Source of the DNA: Sphingobacterium sp. UBA7855
Lineage (GTDB): Bacteria > Bacteroidota > Bacteroidia > Sphingobacteriales > Sphingobacteriaceae
DNA: 64,000 nucleotides
Direction: 5' to 3'
NCBI GenBank assembly: GCA_002500745.1
Contig: DLST01000020.1
Span: forward strand, 186,001 to 250,000
How positions within the stretch are numbered: the first letter of the stretch is position 1; the number at the start of each line of letters is the position of its first letter. This document shows positions 9,659 through 18,001 of the stretch, in pieces. A program made the translations under genes and the position numbers. The notes under the pieces were generated by a model. The model was given only the letters and a program-made list of their open reading frames with translations, was not told the DNA's origin and made no database searches.

Positions 9659-11044
9659 ATGAAAAAAATATCCCTATCATTCGCAGCTATCTTAGCGGCC
9701 AGCACAATGTCGTTTGCACAGATCAATAAAGCATTCAAGATCAACTATGCCATTACTTATGCTGTCGATCCCAGCGAAAAAGTACAAGCAGCTCCAGTTT
9801 CTGTTTACGAAGCGTATGTTAACAATGATAAAATTAAAGTTATATCAGCTTCCGGAGACAGCGAAGAGTCAATCTTTCTCCTTAAAAAAAATGAAGAACA
9901 ATCCATTATATTGTACCCTGCGCTGGCAAAATACGTCGTTAAAGAAAATGCGCGCAGCCCACATGCGATCAAACTCGTCCCGAACCAGACGAAAATGATT
10001 GCCGGTTATCCCTGCAAACTAGCTCAGGTCGAAATGCCAATTTCAGAAGATAATGATGAAAACAGTACCTTGTCGATCTGGTATAGCGATAAATTGCCAG
10101 CCACCTATTGGGAGGGATTTGATCTGTTCAAAAAAATCCCCGGGGCGGTGCTGCAGTTAACAACACCTCTTGGAATGGATATGATTGCCCAGAACATCGC
10201 CGATAGCCAACTGGACGATAAAGATTTTATCGTTCCTGAGGATTATGAGCAAGTAACATCCATGTATGACGACGAGGAAGATTCGGAAGAAAGCAATCAG
10301 ATTGCTGAAAACCTGTATTTATTTGAAGATACTGAAACTAATCTCCTAGGGGTACAAGACGGTGAAGAAAAAACAATTGTACCAGCACAATACCTATACA
10401 TCGCACCATTTGTTGGCGATCTTAGTATAGTTCAATATAAAAATGAAAAATATGGTGCCATTAATCTGGCCGGTAAACCAGTCATCCCCTTCCAATACGA
10501 TTATTTAGGTTACGATGATTACCTTGGACAACTGGTTTTTGGACTAAACGAAAAATATGGGGTCATGGATAAATCCGGCAAAATTTTAATCTCCGCAAAT
10601 TATGATATGATATCGTTCATTAACGGTGGTTATGCGGTATTTCAGCAGAAAAATAAATATGGTATATTGAATCAGGCGGGCAAAATAATTGTCCCGGCGA
10701 CCTATAGCTATATTTCTGAAAATAATTCAACGCATTTCATCAGTATCGAAAACGACACGTATAATCTTACTGAAATAAAAACCAATAAAATCGTTGCTCC
10801 AGACTACGATTTAATTTCAGTTACAGAAGAACCTAATCTTTTCCTTGCTAGTAAAGATGGAAAATATGGTTATTTAGATGGCCAGGGAAAAGTGGCCATA
10901 CCATTTATATACAGCGGGGCTACCTCTTTCAGTGATGGTGTAGCTTCTGTCTCATTAGCGGATTCGGACGATGTAATTTTGATTAATACAAAAGGTGAAC
11001 GTGTAGAAATAGATGCCGCTGCAGAGGCAACAGATACAATTTAA
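9659..11044 (+). CDS. Exported WG-repeat protein
   Basis: 461 residues from the ATG at 9659, which opens a signal peptide (MKKISLSFAAILAASTMSFAQ); the frame extends to 9623 without support. Residues about 20-200 are a beta-rich domain like those in DUF4412-type exported proteins of Bacteroidota. An acidic linker (DDEEDSEESN) follows. The C-terminal half has WG/KWG-type repeats of about 40 residues, seen as NEKYGAINLAGKPVIPFQYD, EKYGVMDKSGKILI, NKYGILNQAGKIIVP and GKYGYLDGQGKVAIP. Such repeats are thought to mediate binding outside the cytoplasm; no enzymatic motif is seen. Function unknown. Confidence 0.75.
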   Translation: MKKISLSFAAILAASTMSFAQINKAFKINYAITYAVDPSEKVQAAPVSVYEAYVNNDKIKVISASGDSEESIFLLKKNEEQSIILYPALAKYVVKENARSPHAIKLVPNQTKMIAGYPCKLAQVEMPISEDNDENSTLSIWYSDKLPATYWEGFDLFKKIPGAVLQLTTPLGMDMIAQNIADSQLDDKDFIVPEDYEQVTSMYDDEEDSEESNQIAENLYLFEDTETNLLGVQDGEEKTIVPAQYLYIAPFVGDLSIVQYKNEKYGAINLAGKPVIPFQYDYLGYDDYLGQLVFGLNEKYGVMDKSGKILISANYDMISFINGGYAVFQQKNKYGILNQAGKIIVPATYSYISENNSTHFISIENDTYNLTEIKTNKIVAPDYDLISVTEEPNLFLASKDGKYGYLDGQGKVAIPFIYSGATSFSDGVASVSLADSDDVILINTKGERVEIDAAAEATDTI

Positions 11045-11058
11045 GAACCAGAAACGAC

Positions 11059-11091
11059 AAAAGGCAGCAGATATACCTGCTGCCTTTTTTG
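11059..11091 (+). terminator. Rho-independent terminator
   Basis: AAAAGGCAGCAG at 11059-11070 pairs with CTGCTGCCTTTT starting at 11077, loop ATATAC, followed by T run. It lies between convergent genes. Confidence 0.9.
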
Positions 11092-11126
11092 TTATACGGT
11101 TGCCATCATCAAAGATCAATAGGTGT

Positions 11127-11996
11127 TTATTTTTTCTTTTTAAACAGCTTTTTGCCAATCGTAGTTAAAATCACCACGATAATACCTCCTCCTAGTCCAA
11201 ACAACAGCTCTTTTATCATTCCTGGCAGGGCTGGTAGCGCATGGTGTAAAAAATCAATATAATGCGCAAATATTCCGCCTGAAACCAGAATTAAAGCAAA
11301 TGTACCTACAACAGCCAATAATTTGATAACAAAGGGCAGTGCACGGACTAAAAACCGACCTAGGCTCGCAACAGGACCTTTTTCACGGGAAGTTTTAATT
11401 AATTTATAACCTGCATCGTCCATACGAACGATAAGTGCTACAATACCATAGACTCCGACTGTAGCCAGAAAAGCAACAACCGAAACCGTAATAATTTGTA
11501 AGGACAAGCTTTTTCCCAGAACCGTTCCCAAAGCAATAATGACGATTTCCACAGAAAGAATAAAGTCTGTCGTAATAGCCGATTTTACCTTCGCTTTTTC
11601 AGCGGCAACTGAGTTTTCAGCAACAACAGTCTCCACTTTTGTTTCCTCCGTAGGATGTTTGCGATGGAACAGGTATTCAATAATCTTCTCAACACCTTCA
11701 AAAGCAAGATAGAAACCTCCTAAGATTAAAATATATTTGATGGCAATTGGAAAAAATACATTTAGTAATAATGCTATAGGTACAATTATCAATTTATTGA
11801 GCAGTGAGCCCTTTGTAATTGCCCATAAAACCGGGAGCTCGCGTGAAGCTAAAAAGCCAGTCGCTTTTTCGGCATTAACCGCTAAATCGTCACCTAAGAT
11901 TCCAGCAGTTTTTTTTGTTGCGATTTTACTCGCTACTGCCACATCATCCATCAACGCTGCAATATCATCTAGAATTGCAAATATTCCTGAAGCCAT
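11127..11996 (-). CDS. DUF808 family inner-membrane protein (YedI-like)
   Basis: 289 residues. The N-terminus MASGIFAILDDIAALMDDVA and the following KKTAGILGDDLAVNA are the conserved start of the DUF808/YedI family. About seven hydrophobic segments are visible, including one near residues 65-100 and several in the last 100 residues, ending in a lysine-rich tail (GKKLFKKKK). Known family members are multi-pass inner-membrane proteins of unknown function. Convergent with the WG-repeat gene. Confidence 0.85.
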   Translation of the reverse strand: MASGIFAILDDIAALMDDVAVASKIATKKTAGILGDDLAVNAEKATGFLASRELPVLWAITKGSLLNKLIIVPIALLLNVFFPIAIKYILILGGFYLAFEGVEKIIEYLFHRKHPTEETKVETVVAENSVAAEKAKVKSAITTDFILSVEIVIIALGTVLGKSLSLQIITVSVVAFLATVGVYGIVALIVRMDDAGYKLIKTSREKGPVASLGRFLVRALPFVIKLLAVVGTFALILVSGGIFAHYIDFLHHALPALPGMIKELLFGLGGGIIVVILTTIGKKLFKKKK

Positions 11997-12129
11997 ATTT
12001 ATATAAAAATTGAACGTAAAAATATAAATTTAATTCAATTTTGAAACAAGGAATTTAATTCATTTGCAATATCAAGCTACATTACATTTGAATTAAATAC
12101 GTAATTTTAATACCACAAAGACAACCATT

Positions 12130-12687
12130 ATGAAAAATTCAATTGCACCAGAGGACCAGTCTTTACTGCTGGAGACTTTAGAAAAAAGATTTAATAAATT
12201 TACGAATAGGCATCCACAGATCAGTTGGAATGAGGTTGCTGACAAATTACGTGACAATCCCCAAAAATTGTGGAGCCTCCACCAGATGGAAAAGAGTGCC
12301 GGTGAGCCTGATATCGTTATTATTGATCCAGAAACAAAGGTATATGCCTACGTAGACTGTGCGGAGGAAAGCCCCAAAGGAAGAAGAAGTCTTTGTTTTG
12401 ACCAAAAGGCACTAAATGATAGAAAAGAAAACAAACCTATTGGAAGTGCAGTGGAAGAGGCTAAGAAGATGGGGACTGAGCTACTTTCCGAAGAACAGTA
12501 TCGCCAGCTACAGATGTTCGGTGAATTTGATTTGAAAACTTCTAGCTGGATACAAACGCCAGAAGCTATCCGCAAACTTGGTGGTGCTTTATTCTGTGAC
12601 CGACGCTATAGCCGAGTTTTTACGTATCATAATGGAGCCATCTCTTATTATGCAGCACGCGGTTTTCGCACCATACTTTTTCTTTAA
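12130..12687 (+). CDS. DUF4256 family protein
   Basis: 185 residues. The pattern matches the DUF4256 family throughout: LEKRFNKFTNRHPQISW near the start, SLHQMEKSAGEPDIV in the middle, the DCAEESPKGRRSLCFD block, and FDLKTSSWIQTPEAIRKLGGALFCDRR cut here into its recognisable parts near the C-terminus. No signal peptide or membrane segment. The biochemical role of the family is unknown. It stands alone, with 140-bp and 97-bp spacers. Confidence 0.8.
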   Translation: MKNSIAPEDQSLLLETLEKRFNKFTNRHPQISWNEVADKLRDNPQKLWSLHQMEKSAGEPDIVIIDPETKVYAYVDCAEESPKGRRSLCFDQKALNDRKENKPIGSAVEEAKKMGTELLSEEQYRQLQMFGEFDLKTSSWIQTPEAIRKLGGALFCDRRYSRVFTYHNGAISYYAARGFRTILFL

Positions 12688-12760
12688 ATAAAAGCAATCA
12701 AATACCTAAAATAAACGCATTATTTTCCCACTCGTGACATACCGCTGTCATTCGCTAAAC

Positions 12761-12768
12761 TAACTTTG
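12761..12768 (+). promoter_or_regulatory. Bacteroidota -7 promoter box candidate
   Basis: TAACTTTG matches the TAnnTTTG -7 consensus of Bacteroidota vegetative promoters, 17 bases before the next ATG. No clear TTTG -33 partner was found. Confidence 0.45.
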
Positions 12769-12784
12769 AGGAAAAATAAGACGC

Positions 12785-13243
12785 ATGAAAAATAAAACAC
12801 TTCCTTCATTTAGTATAATTGGCCTCGCCATCCGTACGAGCAACCAAGATGGACAGGCAGCTAAAGACATTCCAGAACTTTGGGCACGCTTTTTTCAAGA
12901 AGATGTATTAAGCCGTATACCCAACAAGATATCCAGCGAACTCTACTGTATCTATACCGAATATGAAAAGGATCACACCTTACCTTATACCACTTTCTTG
13001 GGCTGTAAAGTGAGCAATCTTGAAGAAGTACCCGAAGACTTGGACGGTATTCATATCGCTGAAAATCGTTACCAACACTTTACGGCAGAAGGAAGTTTAG
13101 AAGATGGTATCGTTTATGAAACTTGGCAAAAGATATGGAGCTCAGATCTACCAAGAACGTATGCCGCAGACTTTGAAATATATGGCGAAAAAGCCCAAAA
13201 TCCACAAGATGCAAAAGTGGATATATACATCGGTATCCATTAG
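12785..13243 (+). CDS. Effector-binding-domain protein (GyrI-like, YdeE/COG3708 type)
   Basis: 152 residues forming one GyrI-like/AraC-effector-binding domain without a DNA-binding domain. The family pattern is seen in SIIGLAIRTSN at the start (the conserved strand plus ligand-contact region), the IPELWARFF helix, the YCIYTEYEKD central strand, and the VDIYIGIH end. Stand-alone members bind small hydrophobic or cationic ligands (for example Cass2-like proteins) and may sequester or sense them. Cytoplasmic; target unknown. Confidence 0.75.
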   Translation: MKNKTLPSFSIIGLAIRTSNQDGQAAKDIPELWARFFQEDVLSRIPNKISSELYCIYTEYEKDHTLPYTTFLGCKVSNLEEVPEDLDGIHIAENRYQHFTAEGSLEDGIVYETWQKIWSSDLPRTYAADFEIYGEKAQNPQDAKVDIYIGIH

Positions 13244-13308
13244 TGGGTATACCGTAACAAAAAGTATGTCTTAAGGTATTCATCATATATTTTAAACTAA
13301 ATAACACT

Positions 13309-13316
13309 TACCTTTG
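13309..13316 (+). promoter_or_regulatory. Bacteroidota -7 promoter box candidate before the ClC gene
   Basis: TACCTTTG is an exact TAnnTTTG match, 23 bases before the ATG at 13339. No good -33 TTTG at the usual spacing. Confidence 0.5.
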
Positions 13317-13338
13317 TACCGATTTAAAGAAAAATATT

Positions 13339-14634
13339 ATGCAAGGCAATACGACATACAGAAAAAAAGTTGTTCGATATAGCTATTTAAAATTAATTGG
13401 AAGTTCAGTATTTGTCAGTATCATTTGTTGCTTATTGGCATACAGTCTCAAGCACAGCACAGGTTATGTACAGGAAGAGTTGTTTGAAAGAGTATTTGCC
13501 TGGAATCCTAAACTGTTTATTATTCTACCCAGCATAGGTATTACAGCTATTTATTTCTTACGGAAATACGCTTTTCAAAATAGAAAAAACAAAGGGATCA
13601 AAGAAATCTATACAACATTGGAAACAAGAAAAGACCATTTGCCTTTTTTTAAGATTCCATCACATTATATCAATGGTTTTCTAACTGTAATTTTTGGTGG
13701 TTCAACCGGTGTTGAAGTCTCCACAGTCGTTGCCACAGCCACAGTAGGTAACCAAGCGTATAAGAGATTACATCCGGCTTGGGCCTACAAAACCGAGTTG
13801 ATCTGCGCAGGCGTAATTGCTGGAGTCACACTGTTGTTTGGAAGCGCATTGGGTGGTTTTCTTTTTGCTTTTGAGGTTATTGCACGGAGATATAATAAGA
13901 CTTTACTCATTAGCGGACTAACTTCAATGGCTGTGGCATCCGTATTCGTTTATTACCTTGACGCAAGTCCTTTATTTACATTTGAGGTAAAAGCATGGCG
14001 ATGGCAGGCGATCCCTTTTGTCGCTATTTTAGGACTGATTGGCGGGATCTTAGCGTTATATTTTACTAAAATTGTTATTTATGCAAAGTCCTATTTTGCA
14101 GGCATAAAAAGTAATTTTATCCGTGTCAATTTGGGCACAATCACTGTTGGGACGTTAATCTTTTTCTTGCCGGCACTGTATGGTGACAGCTATCATGGTC
14201 TTGGAGAAATTCTAAAAAGCAGTCTGCATGATTCTGTCAATTTACTATACTTTCTTCCGCTGATCCTGCTTGTTCTCTTAAAACCTTTTGTAGCCTCTTT
14301 GACCTTAGGTGCAGGTGGTGATGGCGGCGTTTTTGCCCCAAGTATTGTTACCGGTGCATTTTTAGGCGTTTTGTTTGCACAGCTTTGTAATCATTACCTC
14401 GGCACACAATTGGTGGTTATAAATTTTGCTCTTTTTGGTGCTGCAGCTATGCTTTCTGCGGCTATTCACGCACCATTTACGGCAATCTTTATTATTGCAA
14501 GCCTTGTTCCTTCAGGCTATTTATTACTAGCACCGCTACTCATCAGTAGTTTTATTGCGAAAGCGCTGGCAAAAAAACTATATCCTTATAATGTATACAC
14601 CTATAAGGAAGTGGCGACAGCCAAACCACTTTAA
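13339..14634 (+). CDS. ClC-family chloride channel/transporter
   Basis: 431 residues, multi-pass. Two of the three ClC selectivity signatures are clear: FGGSTGVEVSTV near residue 118 (the GxExP position, with the gating glutamate present) and GAGGDGGVFAPSIVTGAFLG near residue 330. The first motif (GSGIP position) appears degraded to NKGIKE near residue 83. There are no C-terminal CBS domains. Expected role is chloride conduction or chloride/proton exchange across the inner membrane. The conserved gating Glu favours an exchanger, but that is inference. Confidence 0.9.
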   Translation: MQGNTTYRKKVVRYSYLKLIGSSVFVSIICCLLAYSLKHSTGYVQEELFERVFAWNPKLFIILPSIGITAIYFLRKYAFQNRKNKGIKEIYTTLETRKDHLPFFKIPSHYINGFLTVIFGGSTGVEVSTVVATATVGNQAYKRLHPAWAYKTELICAGVIAGVTLLFGSALGGFLFAFEVIARRYNKTLLISGLTSMAVASVFVYYLDASPLFTFEVKAWRWQAIPFVAILGLIGGILALYFTKIVIYAKSYFAGIKSNFIRVNLGTITVGTLIFFLPALYGDSYHGLGEILKSSLHDSVNLLYFLPLILLVLLKPFVASLTLGAGGDGGVFAPSIVTGAFLGVLFAQLCNHYLGTQLVVINFALFGAAAMLSAAIHAPFTAIFIIASLVPSGYLLLAPLLISSFIAKALAKKLYPYNVYTYKEVATAKPL

Positions 14635-14670
14635 TCGCACTCATTGATCAACAAAACATGATCAAATTAC

Positions 14671-14709
14671 AATAAAAAAGCACCTCAAATGTATTTGAGG
14701 CGCTTTTTT
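14671..14709. terminator. Bidirectional terminator between ClC and rtcB
   Basis: A-tract, then CCTCAAAT pairing with ATTTGAGG, and AAAAAAGC pairing with GCTTTTTT (14673 to 14709). Convergent genes on either side. Confidence 0.9.
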
Positions 14710-14715
14710 CATGAT

Positions 14716-16137
14716 TTAATCTTCCCTGCTTCCATCATCTGCCATACGGACTACCTTGGGCGAAAATTTTGCCACGACATCAACAAGATCTCTTTGTGAA
14801 GCCATTACGGTATGGATGTCTTTATAGGCCATCGGCGCTTCATCCATCCCTGCCCCAAGCAACATAATACCTTTATCTTTAAGCATCGAATGGAGATCAT
14901 GGGAAGATAGCGTTTTAATCGCTTGTGTACGGCTCATCAATCGACCTGCCCCATGAGATGCCGATTGTATCGCATTCGACTCCCCTTTTCCACGAACCAA
15001 AAATCCTGGTGTAGCCATGGAGCCTGGAATAATCCCCATAACCCCTTTTGCAGCTGGCGTAGCACCTTTTCGATGGACAATAACCTCTTGACCATTCCAC
15101 GTTTCCTTCCATGCAAAATTGTGGTGATTTTCAACCTTCGCCAACAATTCGGCCCCTAAAGCCACCGTAATCTTTTCATGGATCACTTCATGGCAAGCTG
15201 ACGCATAGTCGCCGGCGAGATTCATCGCTAGCCAATATTCTTGCCCTTCATGAGTATCTAAGTCTAAATAGGCCAGATTTTCAGCCTGGTAAGGCAACTT
15301 ACACAAGGATTTAGCCAACTTGGTATAATGTGCCGCAATGGTAGCGCCCATTCCTCTTGAACCTGAATGGGTCAGTAAGCCTAAATAGGCTCCGCTATCA
15401 ATGTTCAAAACCTCATCTCTTTCTTCAAATTCGACTATACCAAACTCCACAAAATGATTCCCCCCACCTGAAGATCCCAATTGCGTCCAGGCTTTATCCT
15501 TCAATGCGGAAAGGAAGCTGTTCTCAGTGAACAACTCGTTATCCAATACAGCATGATCTACACGTTCATGTCTCAAATATCCATTGCCAGCACCAAACTT
15601 ACTATTACGCAGAATAATGTCTTTCAAGGTCATTAAATTGTCTTCCAAAAATGAGGCTGGCAAATCAAAGATCGACAAAGCCATACGACAGCCAATATCA
15701 ACACCGACCCCATAAGGAATCACAGCATTATTAGTCGCCAGTACGCCACCAATTGGCAACCCATATCCTTGATGCGCATCTGGCATCAACGCTCCTGCAA
15801 CTGAAACAGGTAATTTCATGGCAACACTCATTTGTGCTTTCGCCCCTGTTTCGATTTCAGATGCACCATAAATCGTATATTCCGCAGGAGTCTCGTTCAA
15901 TGCAATTAACGACTTATCAACAGCCTCTTGCCCAAGTATAGCATGGGCCAAAATTCCGAAAACAGCATCTTCTGAATACCCAGTCGGATCTTCCAGGACA
16001 GACTTGAACTTTTCGAGCATTTCTACCCGCGTAAAACCGTGTCTTTTACTGTTGATTTTCAATGCAACACCCAAAGTATGATTCTCTTTATACCCTAATG
16101 CAATTAAATCATTGCCATTTATTCTCTTATTTTCCAT
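14716..16137 (-). CDS. rtcB: RtcB-type RNA ligase
   Basis: 473 residues. RtcB joins 2',3'-cyclic phosphate or 3'-phosphate RNA ends to 5'-OH ends with GTP and Mn. Visible active-site elements: GVGVDIGCRM (Asp147 and Cys150, metal ligands), GNHFVE (His228), SRGMG, ENHHNFAW (His pair at 338-339), HRKGATPA, and ASHGAGR with His395, the residue guanylylated in the family. All are intact. It is the second gene of a probable operon with the slipin gene 102 bases upstream, behind a leader of tRNA-like sequences. That context favours a role in RNA repair rather than housekeeping tRNA splicing. Confidence 0.95.
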   Translation of the reverse strand: MENKRINGNDLIALGYKENHTLGVALKINSKRHGFTRVEMLEKFKSVLEDPTGYSEDAVFGILAHAILGQEAVDKSLIALNETPAEYTIYGASEIETGAKAQMSVAMKLPVSVAGALMPDAHQGYGLPIGGVLATNNAVIPYGVGVDIGCRMALSIFDLPASFLEDNLMTLKDIILRNSKFGAGNGYLRHERVDHAVLDNELFTENSFLSALKDKAWTQLGSSGGGNHFVEFGIVEFEERDEVLNIDSGAYLGLLTHSGSRGMGATIAAHYTKLAKSLCKLPYQAENLAYLDLDTHEGQEYWLAMNLAGDYASACHEVIHEKITVALGAELLAKVENHHNFAWKETWNGQEVIVHRKGATPAAKGVMGIIPGSMATPGFLVRGKGESNAIQSASHGAGRLMSRTQAIKTLSSHDLHSMLKDKGIMLLGAGMDEAPMAYKDIHTVMASQRDLVDVVAKFSPKVVRMADDGSRED

Positions 16138-16239
16138 TTTTTACTTTCTTTTTTGATGGAGCAGCCATACAACTTCTCCAAAGCAGGTAACAACATCTCT
16201 TTACGTTGCTACCTGCACCTCTTTCAACTTATTAATCTT

Positions 16240-17334
16240 TTATTTCACAAACAATTGCTTGAGTTGGTCAACAATTTGTCCATTTCCGGAAACCGAAATC
16301 GTATTGATCTTTTCAGCAATCTTTTCGACATATTCCATTTCCTTCAATTTAAACAACATACTGTTTTCTTCCATCAGCTTCGCTGTATTCAACAAACTCC
16401 GTGTCGAAGCAGTCTCTTCACGACGCATGATACTATTTGCCTGTGCCCTCTTCTCTGCAATCAACACCTGGTTCATGATGTCCCGCACATCTCCTGGTAA
16501 AATAACATCTTTAACGCCGCAGGTCAACAGTGTTATATCCAAGCCCGCGACTTGTGGCAAAGTGTTTTCTAAGACATAGCCCTGTATTTCGGTCTTTCGC
16601 TCCATCAACTCGTCCAAAGTCATCTGGCCAATATAGGACCGTAAGGTCAACTGCATCAACGAATACAATTGCTTTTCATATTCTTTATTATCCAATAGCG
16701 CTTTAACAATATCCACAATCTGATATTGCAGCGTGAAATTGATTCTGATCTGTGCCTTATCTTTGGACAAGATCTCCTGTCCTACCACCTCCAATGTCAA
16801 GACTCTCATATCAGCTTTTGAAATCGCTATGGTTTTTGCATTCTTCCACCAACAATACGTTCCAGATTTCAAAATATCCACATACACACCGTCTACAAAA
16901 AGCAGCGCTTTCTCATTTGGTTCAATCTTATATTGACGTACATAATAGCCTAAGCTTTGCTTCTCCAGCAATTGACGATTAACAGATGCAGGGATCTCAA
17001 TCTCCGTAATGTCTTCCAATTGAAATCTGCGTTCGCGCAATTCCTTCCAAAAAACATGTCTGCCAGACGCTAACGTCTTTTCAAAATTACCATTCAAAAA
17101 AACAAGACAGATTTCCGTATCACCCACTTCAACGATATCGACCAATTCGCGAAAACCTGTCAACTGCAACAGTACATCGACATTGCGACCGGAAGGAAAT
17201 GGATGAGTCGTCGTGTACTTCTCCAGTTTTTCACCAAATCCCAACCAGTAGTTACCGGATTTCAAAACACGGATCACCGCATTGTCCTTAACAACCAATC
17301 CGATTTCGTCTGTAGTTAGCTGTACTCTTTTCAT
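16240..17334 (-). CDS. Slipin-family SPFH/band-7 protein
   Basis: 364 residues. The SPFH region runs from about residue 160 (TIAISKADMRVLTLEVVGQEIL, the band-7 opening, here split for length) to about 300 (VLIAEKRAQANSIMRREETA, the charged helix). There is no N-terminal membrane anchor, unlike classical stomatins. Residues 1-40 and 128-168 look like copies of one beta module: EIGLVVKDNAVIRVLKSGNY against EKALLFVDGVYVDILKSGTY. SPFH proteins oligomerise into membrane-associated scaffolds. Its gene directly precedes rtcB on the same strand, and slipin/RtcB pairing suggests a damage-response role (inference). Confidence 0.85.
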   Translation of the reverse strand: MKRVQLTTDEIGLVVKDNAVIRVLKSGNYWLGFGEKLEKYTTTHPFPSGRNVDVLLQLTGFRELVDIVEVGDTEICLVFLNGNFEKTLASGRHVFWKELRERRFQLEDITEIEIPASVNRQLLEKQSLGYYVRQYKIEPNEKALLFVDGVYVDILKSGTYCWWKNAKTIAISKADMRVLTLEVVGQEILSKDKAQIRINFTLQYQIVDIVKALLDNKEYEKQLYSLMQLTLRSYIGQMTLDELMERKTEIQGYVLENTLPQVAGLDITLLTCGVKDVILPGDVRDIMNQVLIAEKRAQANSIMRREETASTRSLLNTAKLMEENSMLFKLKEMEYVEKIAEKINTISVSGNGQIVDQLKQLFVK

Positions 17335-17389
17335 TGTATATTCTTTTAAATTTTCCTCATTTCTATTATAAAACCTGCTATTTTTTATC

Positions 17390-17430
17390 CCTTGACCTCA
17401 AGCGGGATTCGAAAGTCCTGGTACCTTTTT
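17390..17430 (-). ncRNA. Degenerate tRNA-like relic A (T-loop only)
   Basis: On the minus strand a T-loop-like TTTCGAATCC stretch sits at about 17404-17413, but its stem keeps only three pairs (GGA with TCC). It is preceded by AAAAAAAAGGTACC, which resembles the AAAAAAGGTAGC that opens element C. It is followed by a small CTTG/CAAG hairpin. Best read as the most decayed copy of the series. Low confidence that it folds as an independent RNA. Confidence 0.3.
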
Positions 17431-17559
17431 TTTAAATCAAAAGTCGATGAACAAATACCCCATCTTATCGTCATGACCTTTTATGATAAATGCAGATACC
17501 TCACTTAGGAATCTCAGGCCATCAATCAATTGCTCAATCGCATGAAAAACAGCGCATAA

Positions 17560-17602
17560 GCAGGATAAAAGATAGCAAGCTTCTACCAAATGACCTTTTT
17601 GA
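17560..17602 (-). ncRNA. Degenerate tRNA-like relic E (D-arm-like)
   Basis: On the minus strand AAAAAGGTCATTTGGTAGAA then GC, at about 17576-17600, resembles the 5' part of element C with part of the D stem lost (the GGTAGA loop signature is kept). No matching T arm was found beside it. Reported only because the same A-run plus GGT opening occurs three times in this 0.5-kb stretch. Confidence 0.25.
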
Positions 17603-17670
17603 AGAAAGTCTTAACTTTGAATGTCCGAATGGACAGTTCGATGCAATACCCTTATGCTATTCCATCCGAA

Positions 17671-17735
17671 AATGGAAGTGGGATTCGAACCCACACGATT
17701 GTGTTGTTATTCTAACCAGACTGAACTATCCTGAT
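17671..17735 (-). ncRNA. tRNA-like element B (intact D and T arms, no anticodon arm)
   Basis: Read on the minus strand: TA, then a D arm GTTC-AGTCTGGTTA-GAAT (17709-17726) with all four pairs possible, then only 14 nt (17695-17708), then a perfect T arm GTGGG-TTCGAAT-CCCAC (17678-17694). A tRNA needs about 22 nt between these arms, so a normal anticodon arm cannot form; a 4-bp ACAC/GTGT hairpin is possible but competes with the T stem. The acceptor strands pair poorly (only the inner three). This is a tRNA mimic or a decayed tRNA, not a decoding tRNA. Confidence 0.6.
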
Positions 17736-17737
17736 TG

Positions 17738-17806
17738 CTCAGGAGTAGGAATCGAACCTACGACCCACAACTAACTGCTTTGCTCTACCCTTGAGCTACC
17801 TTTTTT
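17738..17806 (-). ncRNA. tRNA-like element C (intact D and T arms, weak anticodon arm)
   Basis: Read on the minus strand: AAAAAAGG-TA, a perfect D arm GCTC-AAGGGTA-GAGC (17782-17796), 20 nt (17762-17781), and a perfect T arm GTAGG-TTCGATT-CCTAC (17745-17761). The 20-nt middle can form only a 3-bp stem (GCA with TGT) around a GTTAGT loop. The acceptor is at best AGG with CCT. It follows element D by 5 nt and precedes element B by 2 nt, so B, C and D are head-to-tail on one strand. Closest of the set to a real tRNA, but still lacks a normal acceptor and anticodon stem. Confidence 0.6.
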
Positions 17807-17807
17807 A

Positions 17808-17925
17808 CAGGAGAGGATTCGAACCTCTAACACGAGCACTTTCCTTTCAACTTCTCGTTTTATCAGTATATTGAAGCTCATAGAGAACAATACTAACCTG
17901 CTATACTGAAACAGGTGACCAGGAT
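17808..17925 (-). ncRNA. tRNA-like element D (perfect T arm, divergent 5' part)
   Basis: On the minus strand a perfect T arm AGAGG-TTCGAAT-CCTCT lies at 17812-17828. Upstream of it, about 90 nt contain a D-arm-like TTTCAGTATAGCAGGTTAG and a long imperfect helix (GAGCTTCAA pairing with TTGAA and GCTC further on). It could be a class-II-like, expanded tRNA mimic; the 5' boundary is a guess. Only the T arm is certain. Confidence 0.45.
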
Positions 17926-17950
17926 GCCATCTGAAGAAGAAAGGCTCTTT

Positions 17951-17971
17951 TATACTTCATAATGAAGTATA
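17951..17971. promoter_or_regulatory. Near-perfect palindrome at the head of the slipin-rtcB leader
   Basis: TATACTTCAT and ATGAAGTATA are perfect inverted 10-mers around one base. In DNA this could be an operator; in the minus-strand RNA it would form an 8-bp hairpin with a 5-nt loop, about 25 nt after the proposed transcription start. Confidence 0.4.
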
Positions 17972-18001
17972 TATCTTAAAGCTTTTCGCTATAATTTCCA
18001 T

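Noticed and set aside
17490..17774. Plus-strand open frame of 94 codons across the tRNA-like cluster
   Set aside because: Its sequence is simply the complement of T arms and D arms; no ribosome site and no protein-like composition.
17671..17806. Calling elements B and C as ordinary tRNA genes
   Set aside because: Acceptor stems do not pair and the anticodon arm is missing or has three pairs; no anticodon can be assigned.
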